Source: Sclerotiophoma versabilis
Taxonomy: Eukaryota > Ascomycota > Dothideomycetes > Pleosporales > Didymellaceae
Direction of reading: 5' to 3'
Assembly (NCBI GenBank): GCA_012274445.1
Contig: JAAROD010000049.1
Location: 806,001 to 870,000, forward strand
DNA: 64,000 nt
Part shown: in pieces, positions 31,636 to 41,626 of the stretch
Position numbering within the stretch: position 1 is the stretch's first letter
How the letters are laid out: every line of letters begins with the position of its first letter
Position numbers and translations under genes: made by a program
The notes under the pieces: model-generated
Seen by the model: the letters and a program-made list of their open reading frames with translations, nothing else
Database searches by the model: none
What the model was told of the DNA's origin: nothing

Positions 31636-34600
31636 TTACTGCTTAAGAACCTGGAAGCTCTTGTTGGTAGCTCTCGGATCCTTACCAGATCCCAGATAGA
31701 ACTCGCAGCGGAACTTGAGGCATTCCGTGCCACGAGAATCCTGGTATACTTGGATGATGTCGCCTGTGTGGAGGTGTCCAAACAGCGCTCTTCCTTTCTC
31801 ATCCTTTTGCTTGAGGTGCTTGCCGTTGACCGAGATGCCGTGGGTTGCGCATGTCCAAATACCAACGTTCAGTTTCTCAAGGCTAGTCCAGTCCTTGTTC
31901 TTCTGGGACAGTTCTTGGACCGTCTCGGCACTATCGCCACCCGAAGAGTACCAAAAAATGATGAAGGCGGTTTTGGGTATACGGGTATCACGGCTTTGGT
32001 CGTATACAATGGTATTGTTCGCAAGTCGTCCCCACGATGTTTTGCTTTTGTCAATGTTGAGAACAAGGCCCGGCACAAAAGAGTCAGGGGTAGCTACTAG
32101 CTTGCCTAGTCGTCTCGGTGGAGGTCTGATATCAAGCTCAGCTGGCACAGAGGGCACTTCTGCAGATGGCGATGGCGCTTGCGCCTCACCTGTCTGCGAC
32201 CCACTTGCCACACTACTGCTTGCATTTGATCCTCTTGTCGTATCCTCGTAGGCAGAGGCGCCGGCAGTTGCCTCCTTCTGGGCACCAACGAAATCGAAGC
32301 CGCTGACTCGTGATGCATACTCCAGGTTGTGCGTATTTGGATCGAGAGGATCGTAGTAGTAAGAAGCTGTCACTGGAAGACTAATCTGACGGTTCGGCGC
32401 AGACGGTCGAGCTTTTGGTGTCGGCTCACTGATTTGACTGGCAAATCTGGAGGACTGCTCAAGCGAGTTGTGCTGAGGGATATCCGGCGTTTGAGGAGTG
32501 GCTGGCTCGTTGGGACTATAAACCCCGGAACCAGGCGAGGCTGGAGAAGTCATGTTCATCTCTCGCACAAGAGACTCAGTGCCCAAAAGACTAGGCGAAG
32601 AGAACCCTCCATCAAGTTGAGGTGGAGCACTAAACGGGACCTCGCGCTCCGCCCCACCTACAGTGTGACTGAAGATAGGTGCACTGTCGCGATAGTCCGA
32701 GTCGGTGACGTCGGGTTGAGATAGTGCTTCTTGTGCATGATCGTGGAGGATGCCAGAGCTTTGCAGAGCAGACTGACCAATTTCACCAAAGAGCCGCGGC
32801 CGCCGAGGTGTAGGCATGACTTTGAAGCTCTCTTCTTCGTCGATGACATGTTCAGACTGGAAGGAAGCATCCACGCTAGATTCTTCATCATGGCCGCGCA
32901 CCTGGTTTCGTGGGTATAGAGGGTCTGCACGCATACGCTTGGTTTGTCTACTTTCACCGACAAGAGCGATCAGCTCTTCGTCCACGTCAGCTTCATCGTC
33001 TGACTCAGGTATCTCGTCCTCCTCAAATTCGCCGCCGATACTCAATTGCGATAATTGTTGTTCGGCGTCCTCCTCTTCCTCCTCAACAATGGATTGAAGT
33101 GAAGGGTCAGGTGGAATTACAGCGCCATCCTTCAACCAGGGATGACTGAGACAAGCGCGAGCATCGGGTCTCTCGGAAGGGTCTATCCGGAGCATTTGCA
33201 TAAGAAGGTCGATGCACGGAGCTGACACTCCAACTCGTTCGAGTGGCGTAGGCTTCAGTGGAGTGGTAGTGATGTTGTTGTACATTGCCTGGCCAGTAGC
33301 ATCCGCAATACCCTTGAAAGGCGGCTCGCCACATAACGCATACCACAAGACGCCGCCAAATGACCAAATGTCCACAGACGAGCTATATTGGTGATATTGT
33401 TTGGCACCTCGTCGTCGCTTGGTGCCCTTGGACTCCCCATAGTCAGGAAACACTTCAGGAGCGCAATACAACAAGGTACCGCAGAACGTTTTGAGGAAAG
33501 TCTCTTCGTGCTTAACCACTTTTGACAGGCCAAAATCGGACAGCTTGACTTTGAGTGGATCGATGTCAGCAATGAGAATGTTGTCAGGCTTGATGTCGCG
33601 ATGCGTGATCTGTGAGCGATGGAGGTAGTTAAGAGCGCTCAGAACCTGTTGGCCGATGATACGGACAAGTTGTTCGCTCATTGGGCCGTTCTGATTGAGG
33701 TAGGCCTGGAGGTCGCCATGGCGTACGTATTCCATGATGATGTACAGGTAGTCGCCTTGATCGTGGTATTCCACAAATTCGATAATGTTGGGATGTCGCA
33801 GGCCCTGCATGATTCTCATCTCGTTGTCGATCTTTTTGTCGAGCTGGCCGTTCTTCATGAAGCGGCGCTTCTCTAGCTCCTTCGCTGCAAGAAGCTTGCC
33901 CTCCATTTTGGTAGCCAGCTGGTGTACAGTTGCGAAGGCTCCTTTGCCAGCGACACCTAATACGTATGAGTACTTTGCATGGAGGAGGGATGCTCGGCGA
34001 CATACCAACAATATTATAGTTCGTTCCACCATCCCACTTCATCGTTGGGCCCCCGTAATTCTTACCAATGCGTTGCATAGCTTGGTAATGTCAGCACTAC
34101 ACTCACAACAAAGCGGATACAGGCTGACCTTTGGACTTGTCGTCGCCTTTCACGCAGTTGGCAATAAACCCCCGCAGGTTCTCTCGGAAGCGGTCGATGT
34201 GTGATACTCGCGATGGTACGCGGACGACGAACTTGATCATTTCGGAGTCGTTGGAACTTTGGATGCAGATAATAGATCCTGAGCTCATCATGCGTATTCT
34301 GCTGAAACGCTTGTCCTTGTGCTTGAGCAGCTGATCGTCGACAATGGTTCCGTTGGTGGACAAATCTTCTATCATTAGTATGCCATCTAGATTGATATAG
34401 ATGCGAAAATGCTGGTTGCTGATGCGCTTGCCGGAGTCCTGACCGAAGACGATATCGGCGCTATTTGGGTTTCGCCCAAAGATGAAGCCAAGGTCTTTCA
34501 ACCGTAGAGTTGGCGCAGAAGACATGCGCAGGGCCAGATCAGCACCTGCTCTCGAGCTCTGACCCACCCTCTCCCCATTTCCGTTTATGATGATTGTTTC

Positions 34601-34837
34601 TTGCTCCTCAATATCGGTCAGAGATGCATTCATCGAGTCAGGATCGAGGGAATTGCGGAACAGCACATGCTGAGGGCGAGACTCCGCCGTGTTCTCGACG
34701 ATCCTAATCGCAGAAGGCGTAGCAGGGTGCAGTATCACGAGTACATCAGCAATGTCAACATCGTTGAGCCCCGAGTTGTTCCTTCCCAAGCGGCGTGGGT
34801 CGAGGACCTGCTGTGTGGACGGCTGTGTCTGCGACAT
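31636..34837 (-). CDS. Rad53/Cds1/Chk2-type checkpoint kinase with two FHA regions
   Basis: DNA-damage checkpoint Ser/Thr kinase. Exons 34837-34129, 34080-34006 and 33956-31636 give 1034 aa. FHA domain 1 is at about 112-195 (LGFIFGRNPNSADIVFG, ISNQHFRIY, STNGTIVD). The kinase domain is at about 260-530, with the glycine loop GVAGKGAFATV, Lys in LLAAKELEKR, ITHRDIKPDN and DFGLSKV, and CAPEVFP. The second exon carries the family-specific linker QRIGKNYGGPTMKWDGGTNY. The C-terminal part (about 880-1030) has a divergent FHA-like region (SWGRLANNTIVYDQ, HGISVNGKHL, HTGDIIQVYQ). The start was placed at the second Met region (MSQTQPST) because the upstream 82 codons look non-coding. The first intron has an unusual GTCAGC donor and an AAG acceptor. 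The exact ortholog (Rad53 or Cds1 naming) is not resolved. Confidence 0.9.
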
Positions 34838-35993
34838 AGCGCGAAAACAAGGGTATGGCGGCGGAAGAGCGATGAAAGGGTCGAGAATTCCGTTTAATAA
34901 GTCGTGTAGGGCGTTACGGTAAAGTCGGAGGTACGGTCGGTCTGTGAATGGAAAGTCTGGTTGGTGTTCGACTTGCGCGAGTGAAAGTTTGGAGGGTATT
35001 GACAGACAGTGAAAGCTGATACCAGACGTATCCTCTCCACGCGCGCCGAGGCTTCTGACAGTAACTTCGGCCGATGTTTTCACGCTGTGTCTTCCAAGCT
35101 AATGGGACACAACAACACCGCCAATGCCTGCAGCTCTGCGTCGAACTTTTGACCTAGAGCCTTCTTACACAGTGCGATCGCTGGTCGAGTGACGGAACTG
35201 TTCCAGCTCCACCTAGACCTTGACCCAAAATATTTCACTACAGATCAATGACGTATCTCTCTTTACTGTTTTATATAGTATCTTCTCACAGCGAGTATAG
35301 GCGTATGAGATTCGCCAGTCGCCAGTGAGGCAGCTGTGGGCAGGAGATGCGCGGGACTTTCGAGACGTCGATTGAAGATTTCGCGTAGATGTAGCAAGGG
35401 CTTTATACGTATGAGTATCGCGAGGCAGACGTTTGCCTTGTTCGAAGGAACGTGTGGGGGGGATTCGACGCGGAGGGTTGCCCTGGGAACCAAAATGTCG
35501 CAGGAGCTTCAATTGTCAACGAGAGCGGTCGTGGCAAGGCGTTTCAGATGAGAAAGCTGAAATTGCCGTAGGAACATTGACGTACGATGCGACAAACAGC
35601 AACAAAAACACCGCGGCCGCCGTGAGGAGTAAGGGAGTGCAGCTCTCGTGTGTTCGGAGCCGTAAAGGCAATCAGAGCTGCTCAATGTTCATTGGTCAGC
35701 TTCGAAACTCTATTCCAAGCAAGGGCCGCGACAGGCAGCACCCATTGCCACGCAATCACGTTTTGCGAATGACTCGACGCGTCGAACCGCTAATCGAACG
35801 CGTCAATTGTTTCATACGTCACTGATTTACCAGGAGACTTTGCAGGGCCACCGATTGGCATAACTTCGCCTGAAATTATGCCAAAGTAAAGCACGCTGCT
35901 CAAAATCAACAGATACCCGAAAACACAGATACTCCCTCACGAAAGATAATCAACGAACGAAACTGCATCGCGCAAAGGAACCTATCGTTGTGA
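34838..35993. promoter_or_regulatory. Upstream region of the checkpoint kinase gene
   Basis: About 1.15 kb without a recognisable gene, between the kinase start and the HET relic. An open frame continuous with the kinase extends to 35083 but its sequence looks non-coding. Confidence 0.35.
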
Positions 35994-36370
35994 CTAGACG
36001 AGCGTGACTTCTCCCCACTCTCCCTCAAGCTCTATGTTGCCATGGTCTATCATCCCACGCACATGGCAATCTACTACAATTCCATGATCATCCGTACTAC
36101 TATCTTCGTGTCTGCGAAGAACGAATGGCGTCTTTCCAGCTTTCAGAAGATATAGTCTGTCCCCAATCAAAGTTTGTGCCGGCCCAAGACCCACATACCT
36201 GTCACCTGTCATCGGCCGCCGCGAAAGTGTGGCCGCTATGACCGAGCCGTTCATGTATCTCACAACCTTTTTGGGATCTCTCTGAGGAGATTTTCACATG
36301 ATGCATCCGTCCGATAGTCACTTTGGTCGTCGAACCATACGTTCTTCTCGCTATTGTCCTCTACAACTGA
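35994..36370 (-). pseudogene. C-terminal relic of a HET-type incompatibility gene
   Basis: The frame ending at 35994 reads LSRRPMTGDRYVGLGPAQT then GDRLYLLKAGKTPFVLR, the typical tail of fungal heterokaryon-incompatibility (HET) proteins, and ends with a short hydrophilic segment VVDCHVRGMIDHGNIELEGE. There is no HET domain upstream. A neighbouring frame (about 36265-36360) carries VEDNSEKNVWFDDQSDYRTD and can only be joined by a frame change. So only the last 90-120 codons remain. It could be a short expressed gene, but a decayed fragment is more likely. Confidence 0.6.
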
Positions 36371-36639
36371 TGCAGATTAATATTAGTAGTCGCTAACACG
36401 ATCTTTCCGGTTGATAAAAATCAAGAGCTGTGTTGCCAATTTCTTGCAATATCTGCCTGTCTTGAAAAAGAGAATAGCTGTGAGCCCGCAGAACAATGTA
36501 TCTGATCAGACATGTACTCAGCCTGGTGCCTGCTTATCAAAGTTGCAGCCCAACCAGGCCCTGCCAGTCACGCTGCAGTCAGTATAAGAGGAAGTACTCG
36601 TGAAATTCAACATATCAGCATGGTATACATGAAAGTTCA

Positions 36640-37512
36640 TTACAACTCATCTTTCTCCTGCACCACCCCGAACGTCGCCCCACCCTCCGACATAAACTTG
36701 GTCTCTTCCTCTGTACTCTTTCTCCCCAGCGCTGCATTGCGATGTGGGTATCTTCCGAATTTATCGATGATCTCCCTGTGTTCCCTCTCCGCCTTGAACT
36801 GCGATTCTAGCAGCATCTTCGACCCAGCGCATCCCGGTTGCTTGTCCAAATCCCGTTGCAAATCCTCTAGCAATCCGTCTAGCTGCTTGTGTACCTTGAC
36901 ATCCTCAGAATGACACAAGGGCATGTAGAACCACATCCTGTGCGCTGTAGAATTGCGCCACAGCGGATGCTGATCCGGTCGTGGTATAGGACTTGCGGGC
37001 GAGAAGAGTGTGCGTATAAAGGCTTGCCCGATTCTGTCGTAGTGCGTGTACACCTTAACCAAGCCTTCGTTTGTGCGAAAGATGTTGCGTGGCATCTGGT
37101 CGAGGAGGATGGCGATGCTCAGCGCTGCGGAGGCTGCTTCTGCCCCGTCGCCTTTCGAGTCGTTTTTCACAATCTCGGTCAATTGGGCGAGGAATGGCTC
37201 TGCGGTTGGTGTGATAAGTTTCGCTGGGCCGATTGCTTCAAGCGCGTAGAGGAAATTATCGCTGCATGTCTTGTCGAAGGCGAGACGTTCTTCTGGTGTG
37301 CCCATAAACCATCTCCTTACTACCTCCATGTTGACCTCTTCACCATTCGGGTGCAAACCACCAAGCCAGACATCTTGGACCCTCTGGTAGAGTGCTGGCG
37401 TGAAGATGCTCTTGTTCAGTGTGAACGAAGACATGGCGCGGACTTGAAGTGAGGCTGTGCTAAGGGCAAAACAGCGCGCTGCCGTGCGGAAGAGAGGACG
37501 AGTGAGCATCAT
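36640..37512 (-). CDS. DUF924 family protein with mitochondrial-like leader and KDEL end
   Basis: 290-aa single-exon protein of the DUF924 family (bacterial-type, widespread in fungi, unknown function). Residues 1-28 (MMLTRPLFRTAARCFALSTA and on) are Arg/Ala/Ser-rich and look like a mitochondrial presequence. The family core is seen in VQDVWLGG, RRWFMGTPEERLAFDKTCSD, AALSIAILLDQMPRNIFR, HYDRIGQAFI, RMWFYMPLCHSEDV and FGRYPHRNAALGRKSTEEE. The last four residues are KDEL, the ER retrieval signal, although there is no ER signal peptide. That may be chance. The ATG at 37512 gives the longest leader; the Met at residue 27 (MSSFTLNKS) is the alternative. Confidence 0.88.
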   Translation of the reverse strand: MMLTRPLFRTAARCFALSTASLQVRAMSSFTLNKSIFTPALYQRVQDVWLGGLHPNGEEVNMEVVRRWFMGTPEERLAFDKTCSDNFLYALEAIGPAKLITPTAEPFLAQLTEIVKNDSKGDGAEAASAALSIAILLDQMPRNIFRTNEGLVKVYTHYDRIGQAFIRTLFSPASPIPRPDQHPLWRNSTAHRMWFYMPLCHSEDVKVHKQLDGLLEDLQRDLDKQPGCAGSKMLLESQFKAEREHREIIDKFGRYPHRNAALGRKSTEEETKFMSEGGATFGVVQEKDEL

Positions 37513-37910
37513 GCAGTTAGTGACGGCAAGCTACAGCTAGGAAGCAGATTGTAGCGCGAAGAAGTATGGTCGATGCACGCGCTTCACGGCCTCCGACGAT
37601 TGCTCAGCATTATCTCGCTTTTCCTGGCCACAGCTTGACGGGAGAATATCTTCGGTTAGTCTCTAGCTGATGCCACATCAAAGTGCATGGTATCACGTTA
37701 TTTCTTGACCTCGGCCAGGTTCTCACAGCGTTGCAATGAAGAGGTTAGAGAGCTGCAAATGTGATGATGCTCATGAAGATGACGTAACGTTGCGACACGG
37801 AGATCTTTCGCCGCTGGCCTCGCTTCGCGATTGTTCATGGCGGTACTTGCAGACATCGCAGTACTCAAGTGCTCCACCCACAACAACCCGTAACTCCTCA
37901 ACTATTGGTC
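37513..37910. promoter_or_regulatory. Divergent spacer between DUF924 and JAC1
   Basis: About 0.4 kb between two divergent starts of mitochondrial-type proteins. No gene recognised. Confidence 0.35.
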
Positions 37911-38645
37911 ATGCATTCTATACGCCCAGCAGCCGCACGAGGCTTTCGATCTGCTTTAAACACTGCAGCCTCCAGGACCGCGCGACCGACTGCAACACCA
38001 TGCGTGTTCTGCGTGCACCGCGCTTCGCCGCAGAAATCCTCACGCCGTTATCAGTCAACTTCGAATACCCGTGAAGAGCCATTCAAAGCGCCATCAGCTT
38101 CGCAGCAATCGCGAACGCATTACTCATTCTTCCCTAAATCCCTTTCGGCTGGACCACCACCAGAGGGACCGTTCACCATTGACCTGAATGCTCTGAAGCG
38201 GGAGTTCTTGCAGCTTCAAGCCAAGGCGCATCCTGATCTACATCCACAAGAGGACAAGAAGAGAGCCGAGGCAACCTCTGCACGAATCAACGAGGCTTAC
38301 AAAACTCTCCAGTCGCCACTACTTCGCGCACAGTACCTTCTTTCGCAACGTGGTATCGAGACTGCCGAAGACGAGACAGCGAAGGTGGATGACCCAGAGT
38401 TGCTCATGGAGGTACTCGAGGCAAGAGAACAAATAGAGGAGGCAGAGTCGGAGGAGGATCTCGTAGGGATGAAGGATGAGAACGAGGTTAGGATTCAAGA
38501 AAGCATAAAGGCCCTGGAGCAAGCCTTTGCCGAGGACAACGTAGAATTGGCAAAGAGTGAGACAGTCAAGCTGCGGTACTGGATGAACATCAGTGAGAGC
38601 ATCGCGAACTGGGAGAAGGGCAAGCCAGTCGTGCTCGAGCACTAA
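37911..38645 (+). CDS. JAC1: Mitochondrial iron-sulfur co-chaperone Jac1/HscB
   Basis: J-protein that delivers the Isu scaffold to Hsp70 (Ssq1 type) in mitochondrial Fe-S cluster transfer. 244 aa, one exon. The N-terminus up to about 75 is Arg/Ser-rich without acids (mitochondrial presequence). The J-domain (about 77-150) starts HYSFFPKSLS, contains the HPD triad in KAHPDLHPQED and continues SARINEAYKTLQSPLLRAQY, all in the HscB spacing. The C-terminal three-helix domain that binds the scaffold contains ELLMEVLEAREQIEEAE and ends with KLRYWMNISESIANWEKGK. The ATG at 37911 is preferred over an upstream non-ATG extension of the frame. Confidence 0.93.
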   Translation: MHSIRPAAARGFRSALNTAASRTARPTATPCVFCVHRASPQKSSRRYQSTSNTREEPFKAPSASQQSRTHYSFFPKSLSAGPPPEGPFTIDLNALKREFLQLQAKAHPDLHPQEDKKRAEATSARINEAYKTLQSPLLRAQYLLSQRGIETAEDETAKVDDPELLMEVLEAREQIEEAESEEDLVGMKDENEVRIQESIKALEQAFAEDNVELAKSETVKLRYWMNISESIANWEKGKPVVLEH

Positions 38646-38896
38646 GCGCTGGTGTCCGTTGCCAATCTCGAATATACCCTACATCACCGTTCTAGAGACA
38701 TCTGTCCACAATTTCGAGACCTTTTTGGAAGACTATGCAACCTTCAGTATATGTTCGATGGTGGAACGGCGACCTCCGGGCCATCCAACCGACAAAGGAA
38801 GCTCCCCGCGGGCAAGCCTCGGCGGGGCCCCACCATCATCATCGATAAAGGTGCCCCCATCGCGTCGACTTTCGCTTTCCTTCCCTTTCCTTCACG

Positions 38897-39495
38897 ATGT
38901 ACACGACCTCCTTCAAGCCCATCGCTGCAGAGCCTGTCAACGAAGAGAATGAGTTGATACACGGAGTGTCCGCGCAAGAGCTGCAGGCTATTGGCGAGCA
39001 ATGCATCGACGCAAAGTCTAAGGCATACTGTATGTCCAAACTCTGAACGTGCAAAGTATACGGTACTTACACCATTGCGCAGGCCCATACTCTCTCTTCC
39101 GCGTCGGCGCATCACTCCTTCTCCACCAGTCGACCTCCTCTGAACCGTCCATCATCGTGGGCGCGAACGTCGAGAACGCTGCCTATCCTGTTGGTACTTG
39201 CGCCGAGCGCGTCGCCTTCGGTACCGCTGTGGTTCAGGGCCATAAGCTTGGTTCCTTCAAGGCTGTTGGTGTGGCTACGGATATCGACGACTTCTGCTCA
39301 CCATGCGGAATGTGCAGGCAGTTTCTGAGAGAGTTTTTGACCCTGGAGACACCTATCTTCATGTTCAACAAGGGGGGGAAATACATAGTAAGGACAATGG
39401 GCGAGTTGCTTCCATTGAGCTTTGGGCCGGACGTGCTACCACCAAGAGAGCAGTTGAAGAAGGAGAGGGACGAGGATAAGGCGAAGGGTGCGTGA
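38897..39495 (+). CDS. Cytidine deaminase
   Basis: Zinc-dependent cytidine deaminase of pyrimidine salvage. Exons 38897-39029 and 39083-39495 give 181 aa. The substrate loop is PYSLFRVGASLL, and the active site is NAAYPVGTCAERVAFGTAV (zinc Cys and catalytic Glu in the CAE motif) with the second zinc site PCGMCRQFLREF. The intron (53 nt) splits YC/PYS. The C-terminus PLSFGPDVLPPREQLKKERD is longer than the bacterial enzyme and charged. Complete and presumably active; homotetramer in the family. Confidence 0.94.
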
Positions 39496-39894
39496 GTAGG
39501 TTGGTCCAGAAGACCATGCCTGATTAGCGAAAGAAGAATATAGCTTCAAGACTACAATTGAACACTTACAGGATTGAGTGTCAGCTCACCATCATGGGTT
39601 CTACGTGTGCTTGCTGACCTATGTGCTTCCTTCCTCAAGTGGCACCCCCGCGGCGAAACGAGACCAGAAGCCCGCCAGACATGCAGCCGTTATCGTCCTT
39701 ATCTTTACTCCACAAACTCGACCAACAGTCGCTCACACGTTCTGCATCTCCGCGCTCCGGAGATATGTTAAATGACATGATTATCTCTCACGCTTCTCGT
39801 GTAATTGATCGTGAATGAACAAAAGCAATGTATCCCCTCAATCGCACAGCAAACAGTTCCGTGCCCCTCCACCTTTGATCTCAAGAAAGTCAGT
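39496..39894. other. Intergenic
   Basis: About 0.4 kb. Several short frames overlap but none has recognisable features. Confidence 0.35.
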
Positions 39895-41041
39895 ATGGCA
39901 GCGACGAACAATTCCAGCGATTCAGAGCACTTCTCGCCGTATAGAGCAGATGGCAAGCTTGTAGGTCAATCGAGTTCAGTCTATAAAGGAGGTACTGCTC
40001 GCGACATGAATGGTGTTCTGATTCAACAATCATAGTATGGCTTCGTCTGTGTAGTGACAGGAGCAACCCAGCCTGTTGGGAAAGCAATTGTAGCCGAACT
40101 TGCCGGTACGTTGAGATCGTTTCCAGAGAAAATTTCTGCTATCGCCGATACCTGATTTCGACCCGAGCTTCCATCTCATGTGGCACTCAGCATGAGAAGC
40201 TCCCCCACATCGCGCCCTTCGAGTCACTCAGATAAGTGCTCCATACTGACATGTCTTAGCTCACGGCGCAGCATGCATATACGCCTGCTCGTCCCTGCCC
40301 GACGAACCCTACGCCGAGCTTGCCTCTAGCATTAACGACCAATATCCGAACACCAAGGTTATCGGCTACCCATACAAAATCACGTCTGAAGAAGACACTC
40401 TTGCGCTCATCGACGATGTACTGAACTCCTGGGGCCGCCTCGACATCTGGACATCTTCAACGGGTCTCCTAGGCCCACCCTCAATCACCACTACAGGCCC
40501 GAAAGACCTCTACGCTGCCTTTGAAACAAATGCTATGCCTGCTTTCTTCGCCCTCAAGTACGCGCCAGCCGCTATGCAGAAGACCACGCCAAAGGGAAGC
40601 TACCCTAATGCCGCACCAAAAGACGCCCCATACGGATCCATCATCGTGGTCACCTCCGTAGCCGGCACATACGGCGGATGCTGGGCCCCGGCATTTACCA
40701 TGGCATCGCACGCCGCGCTGGGCGTAGTGAAGTCTGGCGTAACCGTTCTCAAAGGCACAGGCGTGCGAATTAACGCTATCACAGCCGGACAGATCGACGT
40801 TGGCGTAGATCTGAAGGGGAGCGGGTTGAAGGAGATGGAGAGTGGTCAATTTCCGCCTGCTGCACTACAGGACAAGGAGGTGCAGAAGAGAACCATTGGG
40901 CTTGAGAGGGCAGGCAGACCCGAAGAGGTAGCGCGTGTGGCCGGATTTTTGGCCAGTGGTTTCAGCAGCTACATTACTGGCGCGGAAATGAGGGTCGACG
41001 GAGGTGCTGGTGTGATGAATCCGCTTACTGTGCCTCTGTAG
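39895..41041 (+). CDS. Short-chain dehydrogenase-like protein without catalytic Tyr/Lys
   Basis: SDR-fold protein of 305 aa, exons 39895-39960, 40036-40105 and 40260-41041. The nucleotide-binding start is CVVTGATQPVGKAIVAEL, a variant of TGxxxGxG with Pro in place of the middle Gly. The NNAG position is changed to SSTGLLG. The catalytic Ser is present in IIVVTSVAGTYGG, but the YxxxK motif is replaced by FTMASHAALG, so both Tyr and Lys appear to be missing. The end RAGRPEEVARVAGFLASGFS and GAEMRVDGGAGV is well conserved and looks selected. It may be a pseudo-enzyme or a member of a group with changed chemistry. The last intron is 154 nt, longer than the rest. Confidence 0.82.
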
Positions 41042-41480
41042 GTAGTGGACAATCGAATTTTTCCAGATGATTAAAGCACGCTTCAGATCTGTCTGCAAAA
41101 AGCCATTCAATGTTGCACAGTTGCACGTCAAGACTATCCTTCTGCATCCTTCACAGTGCAAGGATCAGGTTACATGATCGAAGGTTCCAATTAGCTTTCC
41201 ACACGCTCACGTCTATATTGATAGTCGCATGCGCACCGCCCCTGACACGGGATTATATCATTGGACTCGGAGGAAAAGTGGTTCAGGTGTAAAGCTGAAG
41301 GCCCGCCGGTTGGGGGCTTGTATTAGGGGCACATGAGAGCGAGGGCTGTGTGCGTGTAACGGCCTATTCTCAGATTGAAGAGACCACTGTTGTGTTGGTA
41401 TAGCTTGCCAATGGTCGAGAGCTCAAACAAGCAAAAATATGGGCCTCCATACATTGATCACTGATCAGCATAGGCGGATC
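41042..41480. other. Intergenic
   Basis: About 0.44 kb between the SDR stop and the tRNA-Pro terminator. No gene recognised. Confidence 0.35.
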
Positions 41481-41486
41481 AAAAAA
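41481..41486 (-). terminator. Pol III terminator of tRNA-Pro (T6)
   Basis: Six consecutive T immediately after the discriminator base of tRNA-Pro on the minus strand; a strong Pol III stop. Confidence 0.85.
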
Positions 41487-41626
41487 GGGTCTTGCCGCGA
41501 CTCGAACGCGGGGCCTCTCGCAAGTTTACTTAGGTGCCCTAAGCGAGAATCATACCACTAGCTGGGGGATTGTTAGGGAAAGCTCGAAATGTAAACGACT
41601 ATGGGTTTAACTTACACCACAAGACC
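41487..41626 (-). tRNA. tRNA-Pro (anticodon AGG) with two introns
   Basis: Nuclear tRNA-Pro gene. Mature segments 41626-41616, 41561-41537 and 41522-41487 give 72 nt. Acceptor GGTCTTG pairs fully with CAAGACC, discriminator C. After removing 41615-41562 the D-arm reads TGGTCTAGTGGTATGAT, the usual fungal tRNA-Pro sequence. Anticodon stem CTCGC/GCGAG has loop TTAGGGT, anticodon AGG at 41540-41538. The canonical 37/38 intron is 41536-41523 (14 nt). T-stem is CCGCG/CGCGG with loop TTCGAGT. A TATA-like stretch lies about 45-50 bp upstream, and T6 follows directly. Unlike the tRNA-Leu gene it stands alone between protein genes. All stems pair, so it should be functional if the D-arm intron is removed. 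Confidence 0.9.
41562..41615 (-). other. D-arm intron of tRNA-Pro, GT-AG type
   Basis: A 54-nt insertion between tRNA positions 11 and 12. It starts GTAAGTTAAACC, the same 12 bases as the tRNA-Leu D-arm intron, has a branch-like CCCTAAC (branch A at 41573), and ends CCCCCAG, again 11 nt after the branch A. It has several TTT but no TTTT. Cutting at GT-AG gives C12 that pairs with G23; the alternative cut leaving GTGTAG would put G opposite G. Confidence 0.8.

Noticed and set aside
34838..35083. Longer N-terminus for the checkpoint kinase
   Set aside because: The extra 82 codons look like untranslated sequence; the MSQTQPST start precedes the FHA region directly and is preferred.
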